Positions 49,292-57,746 are shown, counted from the first letter of the stretch. The stretch: DNA of 64,000 nt from Bacteroidales bacterium (GCA_017962665.1 JAGCUU010000008.1:1-64000); one strand, 5' to 3'. Numbers and translations: made by a program. The notes: generated from the sequence alone by a model not told the origin.

Positions 49292-49299
49292 TACTTTTG
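49292..49299 (+). promoter_or_regulatory. promoter -7 box of the small acidic lipoprotein gene
   Basis: TACTTTTG followed by CGCC; fits TAnnTTTG. 48 bases before the ATG at 49347. No clear -33 element. Confidence 0.6.
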
Positions 49300-49346
49300 C
49301 GCCTAGAAACAACATTAAAAATAACCAATTTAAATTCAAAAAGACA

Positions 49347-49553
49347 ATGAAGAAAGTATTTTTTGCATTAGCAGTTGTCGCAATGTTCTCTTTTGTAGCT
49401 TGCAATGGTAACAACACCGAGGCTACCGACACTCTGAATGAGGACACCACCTGCATCCAGAACGATGTCAACAACGATGAGAACATTGACAGCACCGTTG
49501 TCATGGATAACGTTGATGAAAATACCGAGAACGAAACTGAACAGCAGAACTAA
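49347..49553 (+). CDS. small acidic lipoprotein
   Basis: 68 residues. Signal peptide with lipobox (MKKVFFALAVVAMFSFVAC, Cys19) and a mature part of 50 residues composed mostly of Asp, Asn, Glu and Thr (DTLNEDTT, VNNDENIDST, ENTENETEQQN), predicted disordered. No fold or function is recognised. Dedicated promoter (49292-49299) and terminator (49607-49633) support a real single-gene unit. Confidence 0.75.
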   Translation: MKKVFFALAVVAMFSFVACNGNNTEATDTLNEDTTCIQNDVNNDENIDSTVVMDNVDENTENETEQQN

Positions 49554-49606
49554 TTCCGGTAAACTGCTCTTATTGCACGGAAACGAGTTTTCCGAGAATC
49601 AAGATA

Positions 49607-49633
49607 GGGCTGCAACAGTTGCAGTCCTTTTTT
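49607..49633 (+). terminator. intrinsic terminator
   Basis: GGGCTGCAA (49607-49615), loop CAG, TTGCAGTCC (49619-49627), then TTTTTTG. Nine-pair stem with one G-T pair; ends the acidic lipoprotein transcript. Confidence 0.8.
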
Positions 49634-49656
49634 GTTAACTATTTACTCTATCAAAT

Positions 49657-50718
49657 ATGGCTGAAAAATATTGCATAATAATGGCCGGGGGGATTGGCAG
49701 CCGTTTCTGGCCTTTGAGCAAGAACAATTACCCAAAGCAATTCCTTGACATTCTTGGAACAGGTAAGAGTTTCATTCGAAGCACTTTCGAGCGTTTTCTT
49801 CCTATAGTACCGGCAAACAACTTTCTTATTGTAACCAACGCCGCATATAAAGATGCCGTGCTCGAGCATATACCCGAATTGCGTCCCGACCAAATACTGT
49901 GTGAGCCCATGCGCAGGAACACTGCACCATGTATTGCATACGCCAGCTACCGTATTCTGTCGCAATGTAATGATGCAGCTATAGCGGTAACACCTGCAGA
50001 CCACCTTGTATTGAACGAAAACAAGTTCCAAGAGACCATTTCTACCGGTTTTGAATTTGTGGAAAAAACGGAGAACGAAGACGCTTTGCTCACCATAGGA
50101 ATAAAGCCCAGCCGCCCTGAAACAGGATATGGTTATATAGAACTGCCTCAAGGAGACATGCATGAAGGTGTGGTCACCGCCATTGAAGGATTCAAAGAAA
50201 AGCCCAATTTAGAAAAAGCGATTCAGTTCGTCAACGACGGCAACTATCTCTGGAATTCCGGCATATTTATATGGTCACTGAAGGGTATTCTGAAAGCATT
50301 CCATTCATTTCTCCCCGACATGGCCAAACTCTTTGACGAGGGTAAATCCATTTTTGGCACTAAAGGAGAACAGGACTTCATCAACCGAAAGTTTGCAGAG
50401 TGTGAAAACATCTCCATAGACTATGGAGTTATGGAGCGTGCACAAAAGCGTTATACAATTCCGGCTGAATTTGGATGGAGCGACATAGGTACATGGGGGT
50501 CGCTTTACACCCATGCTGAAAAAGACATTTCCTTCAATGCTTTGAGAGGCAAAGTCTTTGTCACTGAAACAAAAAACAGTATCGTTAATATTGAAGATGG
50601 CACCGAAGCCATTGTCGAAGGACTTGATGGCTATCTGGTAGCTTATCGCGATCACTCACTATTAGTCTGCCGTATTGCCGACGAACAACGTATAAAAGAA
50701 TGGGTGGAAAAAATATAA
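49657..50718 (+). CDS. manC: mannose-1-phosphate guanylyltransferase
   Basis: 353 residues. Nucleotidyltransferase signature at the N terminus (IIMAGGIGSRFWPLSK then PKQFLD), CEPMRRNTAPCIAYA, TPADHLV and the product-binding FKEKP. The C-terminal part is the short beta-helix; the phosphomannose isomerase half of bifunctional enzymes is absent. Makes GDP-mannose, precursor of GDP-fucose and surface glycans. Stands alone with a strong terminator (50724-50754). Confidence 0.93.
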   Translation: MAEKYCIIMAGGIGSRFWPLSKNNYPKQFLDILGTGKSFIRSTFERFLPIVPANNFLIVTNAAYKDAVLEHIPELRPDQILCEPMRRNTAPCIAYASYRILSQCNDAAIAVTPADHLVLNENKFQETISTGFEFVEKTENEDALLTIGIKPSRPETGYGYIELPQGDMHEGVVTAIEGFKEKPNLEKAIQFVNDGNYLWNSGIFIWSLKGILKAFHSFLPDMAKLFDEGKSIFGTKGEQDFINRKFAECENISIDYGVMERAQKRYTIPAEFGWSDIGTWGSLYTHAEKDISFNALRGKVFVTETKNSIVNIEDGTEAIVEGLDGYLVAYRDHSLLVCRIADEQRIKEWVEKI

Positions 50719-50723
50719 AAAAA

Positions 50724-50754
50724 GGGCGGAACCGAAACACATTCCGCCCTTTTT
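50724..50754. terminator. bidirectional intrinsic terminator
   Basis: GGGCGGAA (50724-50731), ten-base loop, TTCCGCCC (50742-50749), T-run after it and A-run before it, so it can act on both strands. It serves manC on the plus strand and the small gene at 50757-50933 on the minus strand. Confidence 0.88.
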
Positions 50755-50756
50755 CT

Positions 50757-50933
50757 TTAATTCAGCCATAATCTGATTCCCAACTTACCCGACTTGACAC
50801 ACTGGGTGCAGCGTGCAAAATTAAGGATGTTTTGAATCGCCCTTTTAGAAGGCTGTAACGTGCTCGCAGAATTCGAAGATGTATTTGTGCCTACGGGTCG
50901 GTGACCCTGTTTAAAATCGTACTCCTGCGTCAT
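50757..50933 (-). CDS. small protein, probable conserved Bacteroidales family
   Basis: 58 residues from ATG 50933. The C-terminal half (PSKRAIQNILNFARCTQ then GKLGIRLWLN) resembles a set of very small Bacteroidales proteins of the pattern P-S-x-x-x-I-x-N-I-x-N-F-A ending in L-x-L-N, which I recall from annotated genomes; this is not verified by search. The stop codon abuts the bidirectional terminator, which supports a real transcript. Only 24 bases separate its start from the divergent gene at 50958. Function unknown. Confidence 0.5.
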   Translation of the reverse strand: MTQEYDFKQGHRPVGTNTSSNSASTLQPSKRAIQNILNFARCTQCVKSGKLGIRLWLN

Positions 50934-50957
50934 AAGCACTTTTTAAAGTTGAACAAT

Positions 50958-52043
50958 ATGTCAAATACCCTTATTTGGAAATATTCACGCCATAGAAACA
51001 GAAAAAAACATTTTTTATTGCACAAAATATGTTTTTTAACACTTTTATTTTTGTGCGACACGCAAACCTTTGCACAGAACAGCGCCAAAGATTCAATTAT
51101 GCGGCTGGTTTTCTGGAATGTAGAAAATCTGTTTGACATATATGACGATAGTACGACCAATGACGATGCCTTTACTCCACATGGTGAAAACCATTGGACT
51201 GCGAGACGCTATAGAACAAAACTGAACCATTTATGCAAAACACTCGTGGCGATGGGAGAAAATAGTGACGGGAGTTTTGAAATGCCCATAATTGTTGGCC
51301 TTGCCGAGATAGAGAACGACAGGGTGTTGCGTGATCTGTGCCTGGGTACACCTTTGAGACGTTATGGTTACAAATTCGTACACTACGATTCACCTGACAG
51401 GCGAGGAATAGACAATGCGTTGCTATACCGCAAGGCCTTTTACCAACCATTTTTTTGCCAGGCAATTTCATTAAGCGACAGTTCGGCAGGCTTCTATACA
51501 CGCGACATTTTGTTGGTCGAAGGCGTTACACGTGCAGGCGACACCATCATTGTTCTTGTCAATCATTTCCCTTCGAAAAGAGGTGGCACTACAGCCGAGC
51601 AATGGCGCATGCAATCGGCCCAAAAACTACGATACACAATGGATACCCTTTCCTTACTACATCCCAATGCAGCAATAATAGTAACTGGTGATTTCAATGC
51701 TTCCCCTGATGAAGAATCGATACGTAACGGGTTGATGCAAGGAAAGGAGGATTTTGAGAATTTAATGGAGCATATTAAAACTGGACGCGGATCATACCAA
51801 TATCAGGGTTATTGGTCATGCATAGATCAGATAATTGTTTCATCCAATTTAATCAAATCCTGCATAAAAAGTCAACTTAAAATAACAAGAAAGGAAGGAG
51901 GCATATTTGATGCCCCCTTCCTATTAATTGACGATGACAAAAATCTTAGCAAAAAAGTCTTCCGCACATATCTTGCCATGAAATATCTTGGTGGATACAG
52001 CGACCACCTACCAGTATATATAGAGTTGAAGAGAGTGGATTAG
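50958..52043 (+). CDS. exported endonuclease/exonuclease/phosphatase-family protein
   Basis: 361 residues from ATG 50958. A long basic n-region precedes a signal peptide (ICFLTLLFLCDTQTFAQ). The catalytic domain shows the DNase I-like motifs: VFWNVENLFD (Asn), GLAEIENDRVL (Glu), HFPSKRGGTT, VTGDFNASPDEES (Asp and Asn) and GGYSDHLPVYIEL (Asp-His). Likely hydrolyses phosphodiesters of extracellular nucleic acid or phospholipids. The stop overlaps the convergent sigma-factor gene by 4 bases. A longer frame from 50901 is not supported. Confidence 0.85.
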   Translation: MSNTLIWKYSRHRNRKKHFLLHKICFLTLLFLCDTQTFAQNSAKDSIMRLVFWNVENLFDIYDDSTTNDDAFTPHGENHWTARRYRTKLNHLCKTLVAMGENSDGSFEMPIIVGLAEIENDRVLRDLCLGTPLRRYGYKFVHYDSPDRRGIDNALLYRKAFYQPFFCQAISLSDSSAGFYTRDILLVEGVTRAGDTIIVLVNHFPSKRGGTTAEQWRMQSAQKLRYTMDTLSLLHPNAAIIVTGDFNASPDEESIRNGLMQGKEDFENLMEHIKTGRGSYQYQGYWSCIDQIIVSSNLIKSCIKSQLKITRKEGGIFDAPFLLIDDDKNLSKKVFRTYLAMKYLGGYSDHLPVYIELKRVD

Positions 52044-52630
52044 AACTCCACGTACATGTTATGTTCCTTAGCCAAACGGCGGAGGTTAATGATAGCGTAG
52101 CGCATACGTCCAAGAGCGGTGTTGATACTCACACCTGTTTTTTCAGCGATTTCCTTGAAATCGAATCTTCCATAGTGACGCAAGATAACCACACGACGTT
52201 GCTCCGGCGGCAACATTTTTATAAGTTTGCGAATATTGGAATTAGTTTGCTTACGCATAATCTGACGCTCGATATTTTCGTCGTGCAGCTTGAGGGTGTC
52301 GACAACATCGCAATCAGGACGGTTGGGAACAATAGGCATTTTACCGACACGGCGGAAATAGTCCACAATTAGATTATGGGCTATGCGCATTACCCAATGG
52401 ACAAATTTATTCTCGTCCTTGTAAAAGCCGGAATTAATAGTATAAATAACTTTATAAAAAGTATCCTGAAAAATATCGTCAGCGATGTCCTTGTCCTTGA
52501 CCACTGAGAAAATATATCCATAGATTTTAGACTGATAACGGGTAAGCAATACCTCGAAGCATGAATAATCACCTTCTTTGTAACCTAAAATCAACTCGTT
52601 GTCAGTGAGTGTGCAAGTTGTTACGTCCAT
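52040..52630 (-). CDS. ECF-type RNA polymerase sigma factor
   Basis: 196 residues from ATG 52630. Region 2 (about 25-95: FEVLLTRYQSKIYGYIFSVV, DIFQDTFYKVI, NKFVHWVMRIAHNLIVDYFRR) and region 4 (about 135-190: LPPEQRRVVILRHYGRFDFKEIAEKTGVSI) are complete. No anti-sigma gene adjoins it, unlike the FecI/FecR pairs of the phylum. It has its own promoter (52720-52751) and lies next to miaA and the OmpA-family gene, on the same strand. The regulon is unknown; in P. gingivalis an ECF factor controls T9SS genes, but the link here is only a possibility. Confidence 0.9.
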   Translation of the reverse strand: MDVTTCTLTDNELILGYKEGDYSCFEVLLTRYQSKIYGYIFSVVKDKDIADDIFQDTFYKVIYTINSGFYKDENKFVHWVMRIAHNLIVDYFRRVGKMPIVPNRPDCDVVDTLKLHDENIERQIMRKQTNSNIRKLIKMLPPEQRRVVILRHYGRFDFKEIAEKTGVSINTALGRMRYAIINLRRLAKEHNMYVEF

Positions 52631-52719
52631 AATGGTCTCAATTTTTTGGTTAACAAATAAAACTGATAATTCTGTTCGATAAGACAATGGTATTGGTTAG
52701 ACATCTATTTTTCGAGTTG

Positions 52720-52751
52720 CAAAGATACAAACATTATTTTATACAAGCAAA
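52720..52751 (-). promoter_or_regulatory. promoter of the ECF sigma-factor gene
   Basis: Minus strand: TTTG (52751-52748), 20 bases, TATCTTTG (52727-52720): full consensus. The leader to ATG 52630 is about 85 bases. Confidence 0.8.
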
Positions 52752-52855
52752 TATCTACGCAACTTTTTTCATTTTAGTATACATTAACGCATTTTTATTT
52801 TGTTAAAAGCCAAAAATTTATGTTAAAAAAAAATTGCAACATATCAAAAGGCTGA

Positions 52856-53797
52856 TTATGCGTTTTCTGCGTCAAAAAGTAATTTCAACACCTCGTCGGT
52901 CAAAGAATTAAGGTTATTACCTTCAAGCCAATGGATTTGAACACCATTGCGTTCCATCCGCCGAAACCATGTCATCTGCCGTTTGGAGAAACGACGAATA
53001 TCGGTGTAAAGATTTTCATACATTTCTTCAAACGAATAATCCTCCGTTAGATAACGTGTAATATGTTTATATTCAAGACCATACTTAAGAAGCCGCTCTT
53101 TAGGGACGCCTCTGTCAAGTAATTGTCTTACCTCTTCAATCATACCATTCTCCAAACGTTGTCGCAGTCTGATGCCTATGCGTTCGACAACAACTTCACG
53201 AGGATAATGCACACCTACTACAACATGGGACATAGGGGGGAGTTTGGTAACATCGTTCGGGTGTTTTTGACGAAATTCCTGTATCTCCAAAGCTCGTACC
53301 AGTCTATCGCGAGTCTCGGTATCGGTATGGTTATGCAATTTGATGAGTGAAGAAAGTCGCTTGGTAAGTTCTTCGTCGGAACAATTAGCCAAAGTTTCAC
53401 GATACGCACTATCTACAGGTGCCTCCGGGAGTTGGTATCCTCGCACTATTGATTCTATATAGAGACCCGTACCTCCGCACATTATCGGTTGATGTCCACG
53501 TGAAACAATTTCTTGAAATGCTTTCACGAAATCATTTTGGAACTGATACATGCTGTATTCTTCGCCTGCATCGCGAATATCTACAAGATGACATGGAATT
53601 GTACGATTCTCCAAGCGATACTCATCCAAATCCTTACCTGTACCTATATCCATACCCCTAAACACCTGTCTGGAGTCGGCGCTGATAATCTCACCATCAA
53701 TATGGTCAGCAACAGCAACAGCCAAAGAGGTTTTGCCGCATGCCGTAGGACCTAAAATAGTCAGTAGTATAGGTTTGTCTGGACTTGCCTTGTGCAT
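52856..53797 (-). CDS. miaA: tRNA dimethylallyltransferase
   Basis: 313 residues. P-loop GPTACGKTSLAVAVA, SADSRQVFRGMDIGTGK, the Asp-containing HLVDIRDAGEEYS and GGTGLYI are all family motifs; C-terminal KRQMTWFRR contacts tRNA. Adds the dimethylallyl group to A37 of tRNAs that read UNN codons. It starts 14 bases downstream of the OmpA-family gene and may share its transcript. Confidence 0.97.
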   Translation of the reverse strand: MHKASPDKPILLTILGPTACGKTSLAVAVADHIDGEIISADSRQVFRGMDIGTGKDLDEYRLENRTIPCHLVDIRDAGEEYSMYQFQNDFVKAFQEIVSRGHQPIMCGGTGLYIESIVRGYQLPEAPVDSAYRETLANCSDEELTKRLSSLIKLHNHTDTETRDRLVRALEIQEFRQKHPNDVTKLPPMSHVVVGVHYPREVVVERIGIRLRQRLENGMIEEVRQLLDRGVPKERLLKYGLEYKHITRYLTEDYSFEEMYENLYTDIRRFSKRQMTWFRRMERNGVQIHWLEGNNLNSLTDEVLKLLFDAENA

Positions 53798-53811
53798 GTC
53801 CGATACAACTA

Positions 53812-56481
53812 TTAATCTTCGAAAGTCAATTTGCCGCGCTGTTTATCGAACTGGTAAGCTCCGAAACGGCCAAGCCCTTCACGGTTAATAATGAACTTAT
53901 AGTCTACGCCCTTAACAACCACCACTTCCACATTGGTCAAGCGTTTTTGACCAATCTGCATCTCCTTGAAAATAATGGTGGTTTTGTCAAGAATATTGCC
54001 ATTCGGATCAAAAGCGTTGTCGCGATCAGGGAAGTCCTCTTTATTAATACGGCGCTGATAGAGAAAATTCATGGCCTCTTCCCAAGCAATAGCAATAGGT
54101 TCCGCATATCGTTCATCAATAAGCATCGGCATCATAGAGCCATTGACAATGCACTGTATTTCGCCCTTGGCAGAAGATATCATTGTTGCAGGTATCGTAC
54201 CCTCATCATGGATAATTTCAGGTTTGTAGTCGCTTTCTGTTATCGGTTTGGTGACAAGGTCTATAACCTTGCCATCTTCGGTGCGTTTTACCGTCTTTGT
54301 ATCCGAAGCGAGATTATTGATAAGGGTCTTTGACACATAGTCCGTGCGGAGAATCAGGAATTCAAGTCGGCGGTTAAGTTGATGTGCAGCCTCTTGACGC
54401 CCCTTGTCGGTGATATGATTAATGTAGTCGCATTCCAGTGTAGTACCTTCGGAGAACGAATATGGTTTGCCTTCCACGCGTACAGTGATGTTGCGGTCAA
54501 GAGTGCGGGGAACACGTTCTGCATAGCCTTTAGCAACAAGACGTTCCGGCTCAATGCCACGGGAAATGAGATAATCCACAACAGATTGGGCGCGGCGTTG
54601 CGACAAGGTATCGTTAGTAAGGCCCAAGAACGGACGACAGTCAGTATGAGCACGGAGTTCAACAACAATATTTGGATTATTGACCATGACGAGATAGAGG
54701 TCCATAAGAGAATCCATGAACTCCTCTTTCAAATCCCATTTTGCCAAATCGTAGCGGATTTCAGGCAAGACGACCGGCTGTTTCGGCACAGGTTCAAGAC
54801 GAAAATCATGGACAAGATCCTTGTCGGTATTATAGCCACAGGTGCTTTCAGAGCCTTCGATGGAAAAATAATCGACCTTTGAGACATACATTTTATACAC
54901 CACATTGCGCATAATTTGTTTTTGGTCGAAACGGTAGAATCCCTGCTTGTTGGTGTACGTCTCGTATTCTTTGCCATCCGAACCCACTATGCGAACCTTT
55001 GCATGTTCTACGAGCTGCATGGATTTTTCATCACGGATAGTACCCTCTATGCTATAGAGCAGAGGAGGCAGTTCGAAATAGAAAAGGTCATCGTTAATCG
55101 GAGGAACTTTCTTGCCTTTCTTATCGGTTTTTTTGTTATGAGGATCGTCAAACGGACGGTTTGATGAGAAATAGCCACGTTCCATCATGTAATGGTCGCT
55201 TTTCGGATAATAGACAATACTCATTTCGTCGTATGACGAGTTTATAGGAATACCCAAGTTCTCCGGGGTAGTCCATTTGCGTCCATTTTTTGCAGAGCGG
55301 AAAATATCAAGACCACCAACACCTGGCAGGCCGTTTGAAGAGAAATAAAGTGTCGAGTCGTTGCGCAACACGGGGAACACCTCACGGCCAGCACTGTTGA
55401 TTGTGTTACCGAGGTTGACCGGCGTGCCGAATTCGTCGTCCAAAGACTTGCGAGTCACCATCCAAAGGTCATAGTCGCCATAGCCATTTGGCATATCTGA
55501 AGAGAAGTACATTGTCAGCTGATCACGTGTCAGCGTAGGATAAAGATAGTTGAACACCGTATCGCCAAGGTTGATTTTGACGGGTTCAGACCATTCACTA
55601 CCTGAGTTGTCTGCTTCATCTTTTTTTGCTTTTCGTCCGGGCTTGTTTTCCAGGCCTGCACTACCCTTTTTAGAATAGTAAACGTAGCAGCCCTGGGTTT
55701 CATGTTCACGACTGTCGCAGCGTGAGAAATAAACAGTATTTCCATCAGGGGAAAACCAAGCCTCACCCTCATTGACCGGAGAATTGATAACCTCGCTTTT
55801 ATCGAATAGTTCCGGAGAGTCCGACCAATTGTCTTTACGATCTTGAAACACAACGTAAAAGTCCGAGAAAGCCTGACCAGTCCATGCGTCGTGTTTATCC
55901 TGTTCACCTTCGGGGAAACGTGAGGAGGTAAATATTAATTTAGACGTATCGTCACCAACAAAGCGTGGAGCCCAGTCGTTATAATCGGTAGACCATTTTT
56001 CAAGTTTTTTGATATTATGGCGTGTGCGATTCATAAAAAGTTGGTTAACATAGATAATGGACGCCTTACGCTGTTGCGCCAATTTGTCGTCAGGTACCAA
56101 CTCAAGGTATTTGCCATAGAATTCATCAGCCTCGTCAAACTTATTCTCAAAGCGGTACATCTCCGCCATGTAATAATAAAGTTTTGGTTCGGTTGTGTAG
56201 TATTTTTGGTTGATGAGTCGTTTGTATACACGCTCCGCCTTGGGGAAATTGTTCATAAGACGGTAGCATTCGCCCATCTGAAAATAGCAACGGTTTTTCT
56301 CGGCCTTATTAGAAGAAATCTTATTGTATGCCTCCTCATATTTTTCGAGAGCGGCAATATACTGTTTTTGGTTGAAAAGGTCGTCAGCCTTCTGAGCAAT
56401 ACTTTTTGTTTGCGCAAAAGCGGCAGAGGTGAAAAAAAGCGAAATTGCAAGTAGCAAAAGACTTTTTTTGAACATTTTCAT
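53812..56481 (-). CDS. TPR/PD40/OmpA envelope protein (PorE-like) with extra C-terminal domain
   Basis: 889 residues. Signal peptide (to FAQ, residue 24); TPR repeats about 25-150 (AALEKYEEAYNKI, CYRLMNNFPKAERVYKRL); PD40/WD40-like beta-propeller about 165-440 (GDDTSKLIFTSSRFPEG, SPDGNTVYFSR); carboxypeptidase-regulatory beta-sandwich about 475-545; OmpA peptidoglycan-binding domain about 570-720 (LRAHTDCR, LSQRRAQSVVDYLISRGI, NRRLEFLI). This order is that of P. gingivalis PorE, a T9SS component. The last 150 residues are additional and resemble a retropepsin fold (IVNGSMMPMLIDERYAEP, then IGQKRLTNVEVVVVKG and FDKQRGKLTF) with the catalytic Asp-Thr-Gly replaced by Asp-Glu-Arg. Confidence 0.85.
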   Translation of the reverse strand: MKMFKKSLLLLAISLFFTSAAFAQTKSIAQKADDLFNQKQYIAALEKYEEAYNKISSNKAEKNRCYFQMGECYRLMNNFPKAERVYKRLINQKYYTTEPKLYYYMAEMYRFENKFDEADEFYGKYLELVPDDKLAQQRKASIIYVNQLFMNRTRHNIKKLEKWSTDYNDWAPRFVGDDTSKLIFTSSRFPEGEQDKHDAWTGQAFSDFYVVFQDRKDNWSDSPELFDKSEVINSPVNEGEAWFSPDGNTVYFSRCDSREHETQGCYVYYSKKGSAGLENKPGRKAKKDEADNSGSEWSEPVKINLGDTVFNYLYPTLTRDQLTMYFSSDMPNGYGDYDLWMVTRKSLDDEFGTPVNLGNTINSAGREVFPVLRNDSTLYFSSNGLPGVGGLDIFRSAKNGRKWTTPENLGIPINSSYDEMSIVYYPKSDHYMMERGYFSSNRPFDDPHNKKTDKKGKKVPPINDDLFYFELPPLLYSIEGTIRDEKSMQLVEHAKVRIVGSDGKEYETYTNKQGFYRFDQKQIMRNVVYKMYVSKVDYFSIEGSESTCGYNTDKDLVHDFRLEPVPKQPVVLPEIRYDLAKWDLKEEFMDSLMDLYLVMVNNPNIVVELRAHTDCRPFLGLTNDTLSQRRAQSVVDYLISRGIEPERLVAKGYAERVPRTLDRNITVRVEGKPYSFSEGTTLECDYINHITDKGRQEAAHQLNRRLEFLILRTDYVSKTLINNLASDTKTVKRTEDGKVIDLVTKPITESDYKPEIIHDEGTIPATMISSAKGEIQCIVNGSMMPMLIDERYAEPIAIAWEEAMNFLYQRRINKEDFPDRDNAFDPNGNILDKTTIIFKEMQIGQKRLTNVEVVVVKGVDYKFIINREGLGRFGAYQFDKQRGKLTFED

Positions 56482-56782
56482 ATATATATATTATTAAATT
56501 ATTACAACTATAATCATATAACAATCAGTGCATTAAAACCACAAATCAAAGAATTTCAGTACACCTAATCAATTTGCTAAAATACACTTTTTTTTGGAAT
56601 TCCACATGGGAAACGGGAAAAACATTGCATTGTATACTCAACATCTACAATGCAACACGGTTTGCAAAGACAACAAGATTATTTGTTACGCGGTAACCTT
56701 AAGAACTTTGAAGATGCCGTCAGAAACTCAATGTGACACAAAAAGTGTTAATCTACCTGTGTCTCTTCGTCTTTTGAGAGGG
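56482..56782. other. intergenic region with inverted repeats, no gene seen
   Basis: About 300 AT-rich bases upstream of the OmpA-family gene. It contains a ten-pair inverted repeat (56625-56655), the near-palindrome GTTACGCGGTAAC, and GTGACAC..GTGT elements near the end of the sorting-domain relic. No open frame looks coding and no clear promoter for the OmpA-family gene was found. Confidence 0.6.
56625..56655. repeat. inverted repeat
   Basis: TTGCATTGTA (56625-56634), 11 bases, TACAATGCAA (56646-56655): exact ten-pair dyad without a T-run. It could be an operator or an RNA hairpin; the flanks give no sign of target-site duplication. Confidence 0.6.
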
Positions 56783-57112
56783 TCACTTTTTTATCATTCG
56801 TTTTGTTGTCACTCCGGATTGTGTGATAATCCTGACTATATAGGTGCCGGAAGCATAGCCCGACAAGTCCAGTATTGTTGACAATCCGTTTGCTTCATAA
56901 CAGGCTATCCGTTTGCCATCCATATTGAACAGTTCCACCTTTCGCATCCGGAACGAAGAAATCAGGTTGACCCTGTCGCCAGCGGGATTTGGCATCAGGT
57001 GTGTATATAGTCCTATCACATCCTCATCTATTGTGGCGTCGCCACCTCCGCTCCCGGGAATGCCGAAATGAATGGTGTCGGTCCATTCGCTGGCATTGCC
57101 GCTGTCGCACAC
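56783..57112 (-). pseudogene. remnant of a T9SS-exported protein: C-terminal sorting domain
   Basis: 109 codons. The first 20 or so (CDSGNASEWTDTIHFGIPG) look like the last strands of a fibronectin-like domain; after a Gly-rich linker comes a type A sorting domain: LMPNPAGDRVNL, VELFNMDGKRI, TILDLSGYASGTYIVRI and the end VTTKRMIKK. A stop codon lies three codons upstream of the first usable start (TGA-AAA-GGA-GTG), no signal peptide precedes, and the cargo portion is missing. T9SS cargo is exported through the outer membrane and attached to the surface. This piece alone could not be exported, so it is a decayed gene end. Confidence 0.75.
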
Positions 57113-57149
57113 TCCTTTTCATAATATCTGTTTTTATGTTGTTACCAAG

Positions 57150-57503
57150 TTATTGCTCGCAGTCAATCGAAATTTTCTGCGACTGTTTTGCAGCGGTCAT
57201 ACTATTAAATGAATCCGTTGTAAAACCAAAGGTATAGGGATTTCGCACTGTCGATTGCGACATTGTATTCGACTTCTTATCTATTTTCAAAAGAACAGAT
57301 GTGTTTGTTTCTTCCGAGTAACAGAAATAACTGTCTTTCTTGGTTTTGATATAACTGATGGTGTATGGGGAAACATATTCCCGTATTATCGTTTTTTCTA
57401 TGGATTCGGGCATGAAAAAATTCGATAATACACTTGTCTGCGATTGCAAATCCATTGATAACAACAGGACAACAATAAAAAATAATGACTTTTTCTTGGA
57501 TAT
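57150..57503 (-). pseudogene. secreted-protein remnant with ATA in place of a start codon
   Basis: The frame reads ISKKKSLFFIVVLLL then SMDLQSQTSV, a good signal peptide, but the first codon is ATA (57503-57501); the next possible start is TTG at 57464, inside the hydrophobic core. The mature part of about 93 residues has no recognised domain (SYFCYSEETNTSVLLKIDKK, NPYTFGFTTDSFNSM). A -7 box lies upstream on the same strand (57567-57574). It may be a gene silenced by start loss, one expressed from ATA, or the N-terminal stump of the protein whose sorting domain lies 37 bases downstream. Confidence 0.5.
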
Positions 57504-57566
57504 ATTTGGTTAACTTGGGTAGAATCAACTATCTTGAATAGAAACAACTTTACACTTTCAACATTA

Positions 57567-57574
57567 CAAATATA
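57567..57574 (-). promoter_or_regulatory. -7 box upstream of the secreted-protein remnant
   Basis: Minus strand TATATTTG fits TAnnTTTG, about 64 bases before the ATA codon. No -33 element is visible. Confidence 0.4.
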
Positions 57575-57678
57575 GGTAAAAAAAGTAATAATGCGAATAA
57601 TAATCTGAAAATGAAAAAGTATCTTTGTTTCTAAAATCAGAATCAAACAAAAATAATTATTTTTTGACCTAAAAAAAG

Positions 57679-57686
57679 TAATTTTG
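57679..57686 (+). promoter_or_regulatory. -7 box upstream of the EamA transporter gene
   Basis: TAATTTTG followed by C, 61 bases before ATG 57747. A second match, TATCTTTG, lies at 57620-57627. Neither has a well placed TTTG upstream; either may drive the gene. Nothing else is seen in 57504-57746. Confidence 0.5.
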
Positions 57687-57746
57687 CAAATCTTTCAGAA
57701 CACAAAAATATAGTACAACCTGCTACAAAACATTTATCTAATCAAA

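Noticed and set aside
50760-50957. Possible tRNA or small RNA between manC and the EEP-family gene
   Set aside because: No cloverleaf or T-loop consensus could be folded; the stretch is better explained by the small minus-strand gene.
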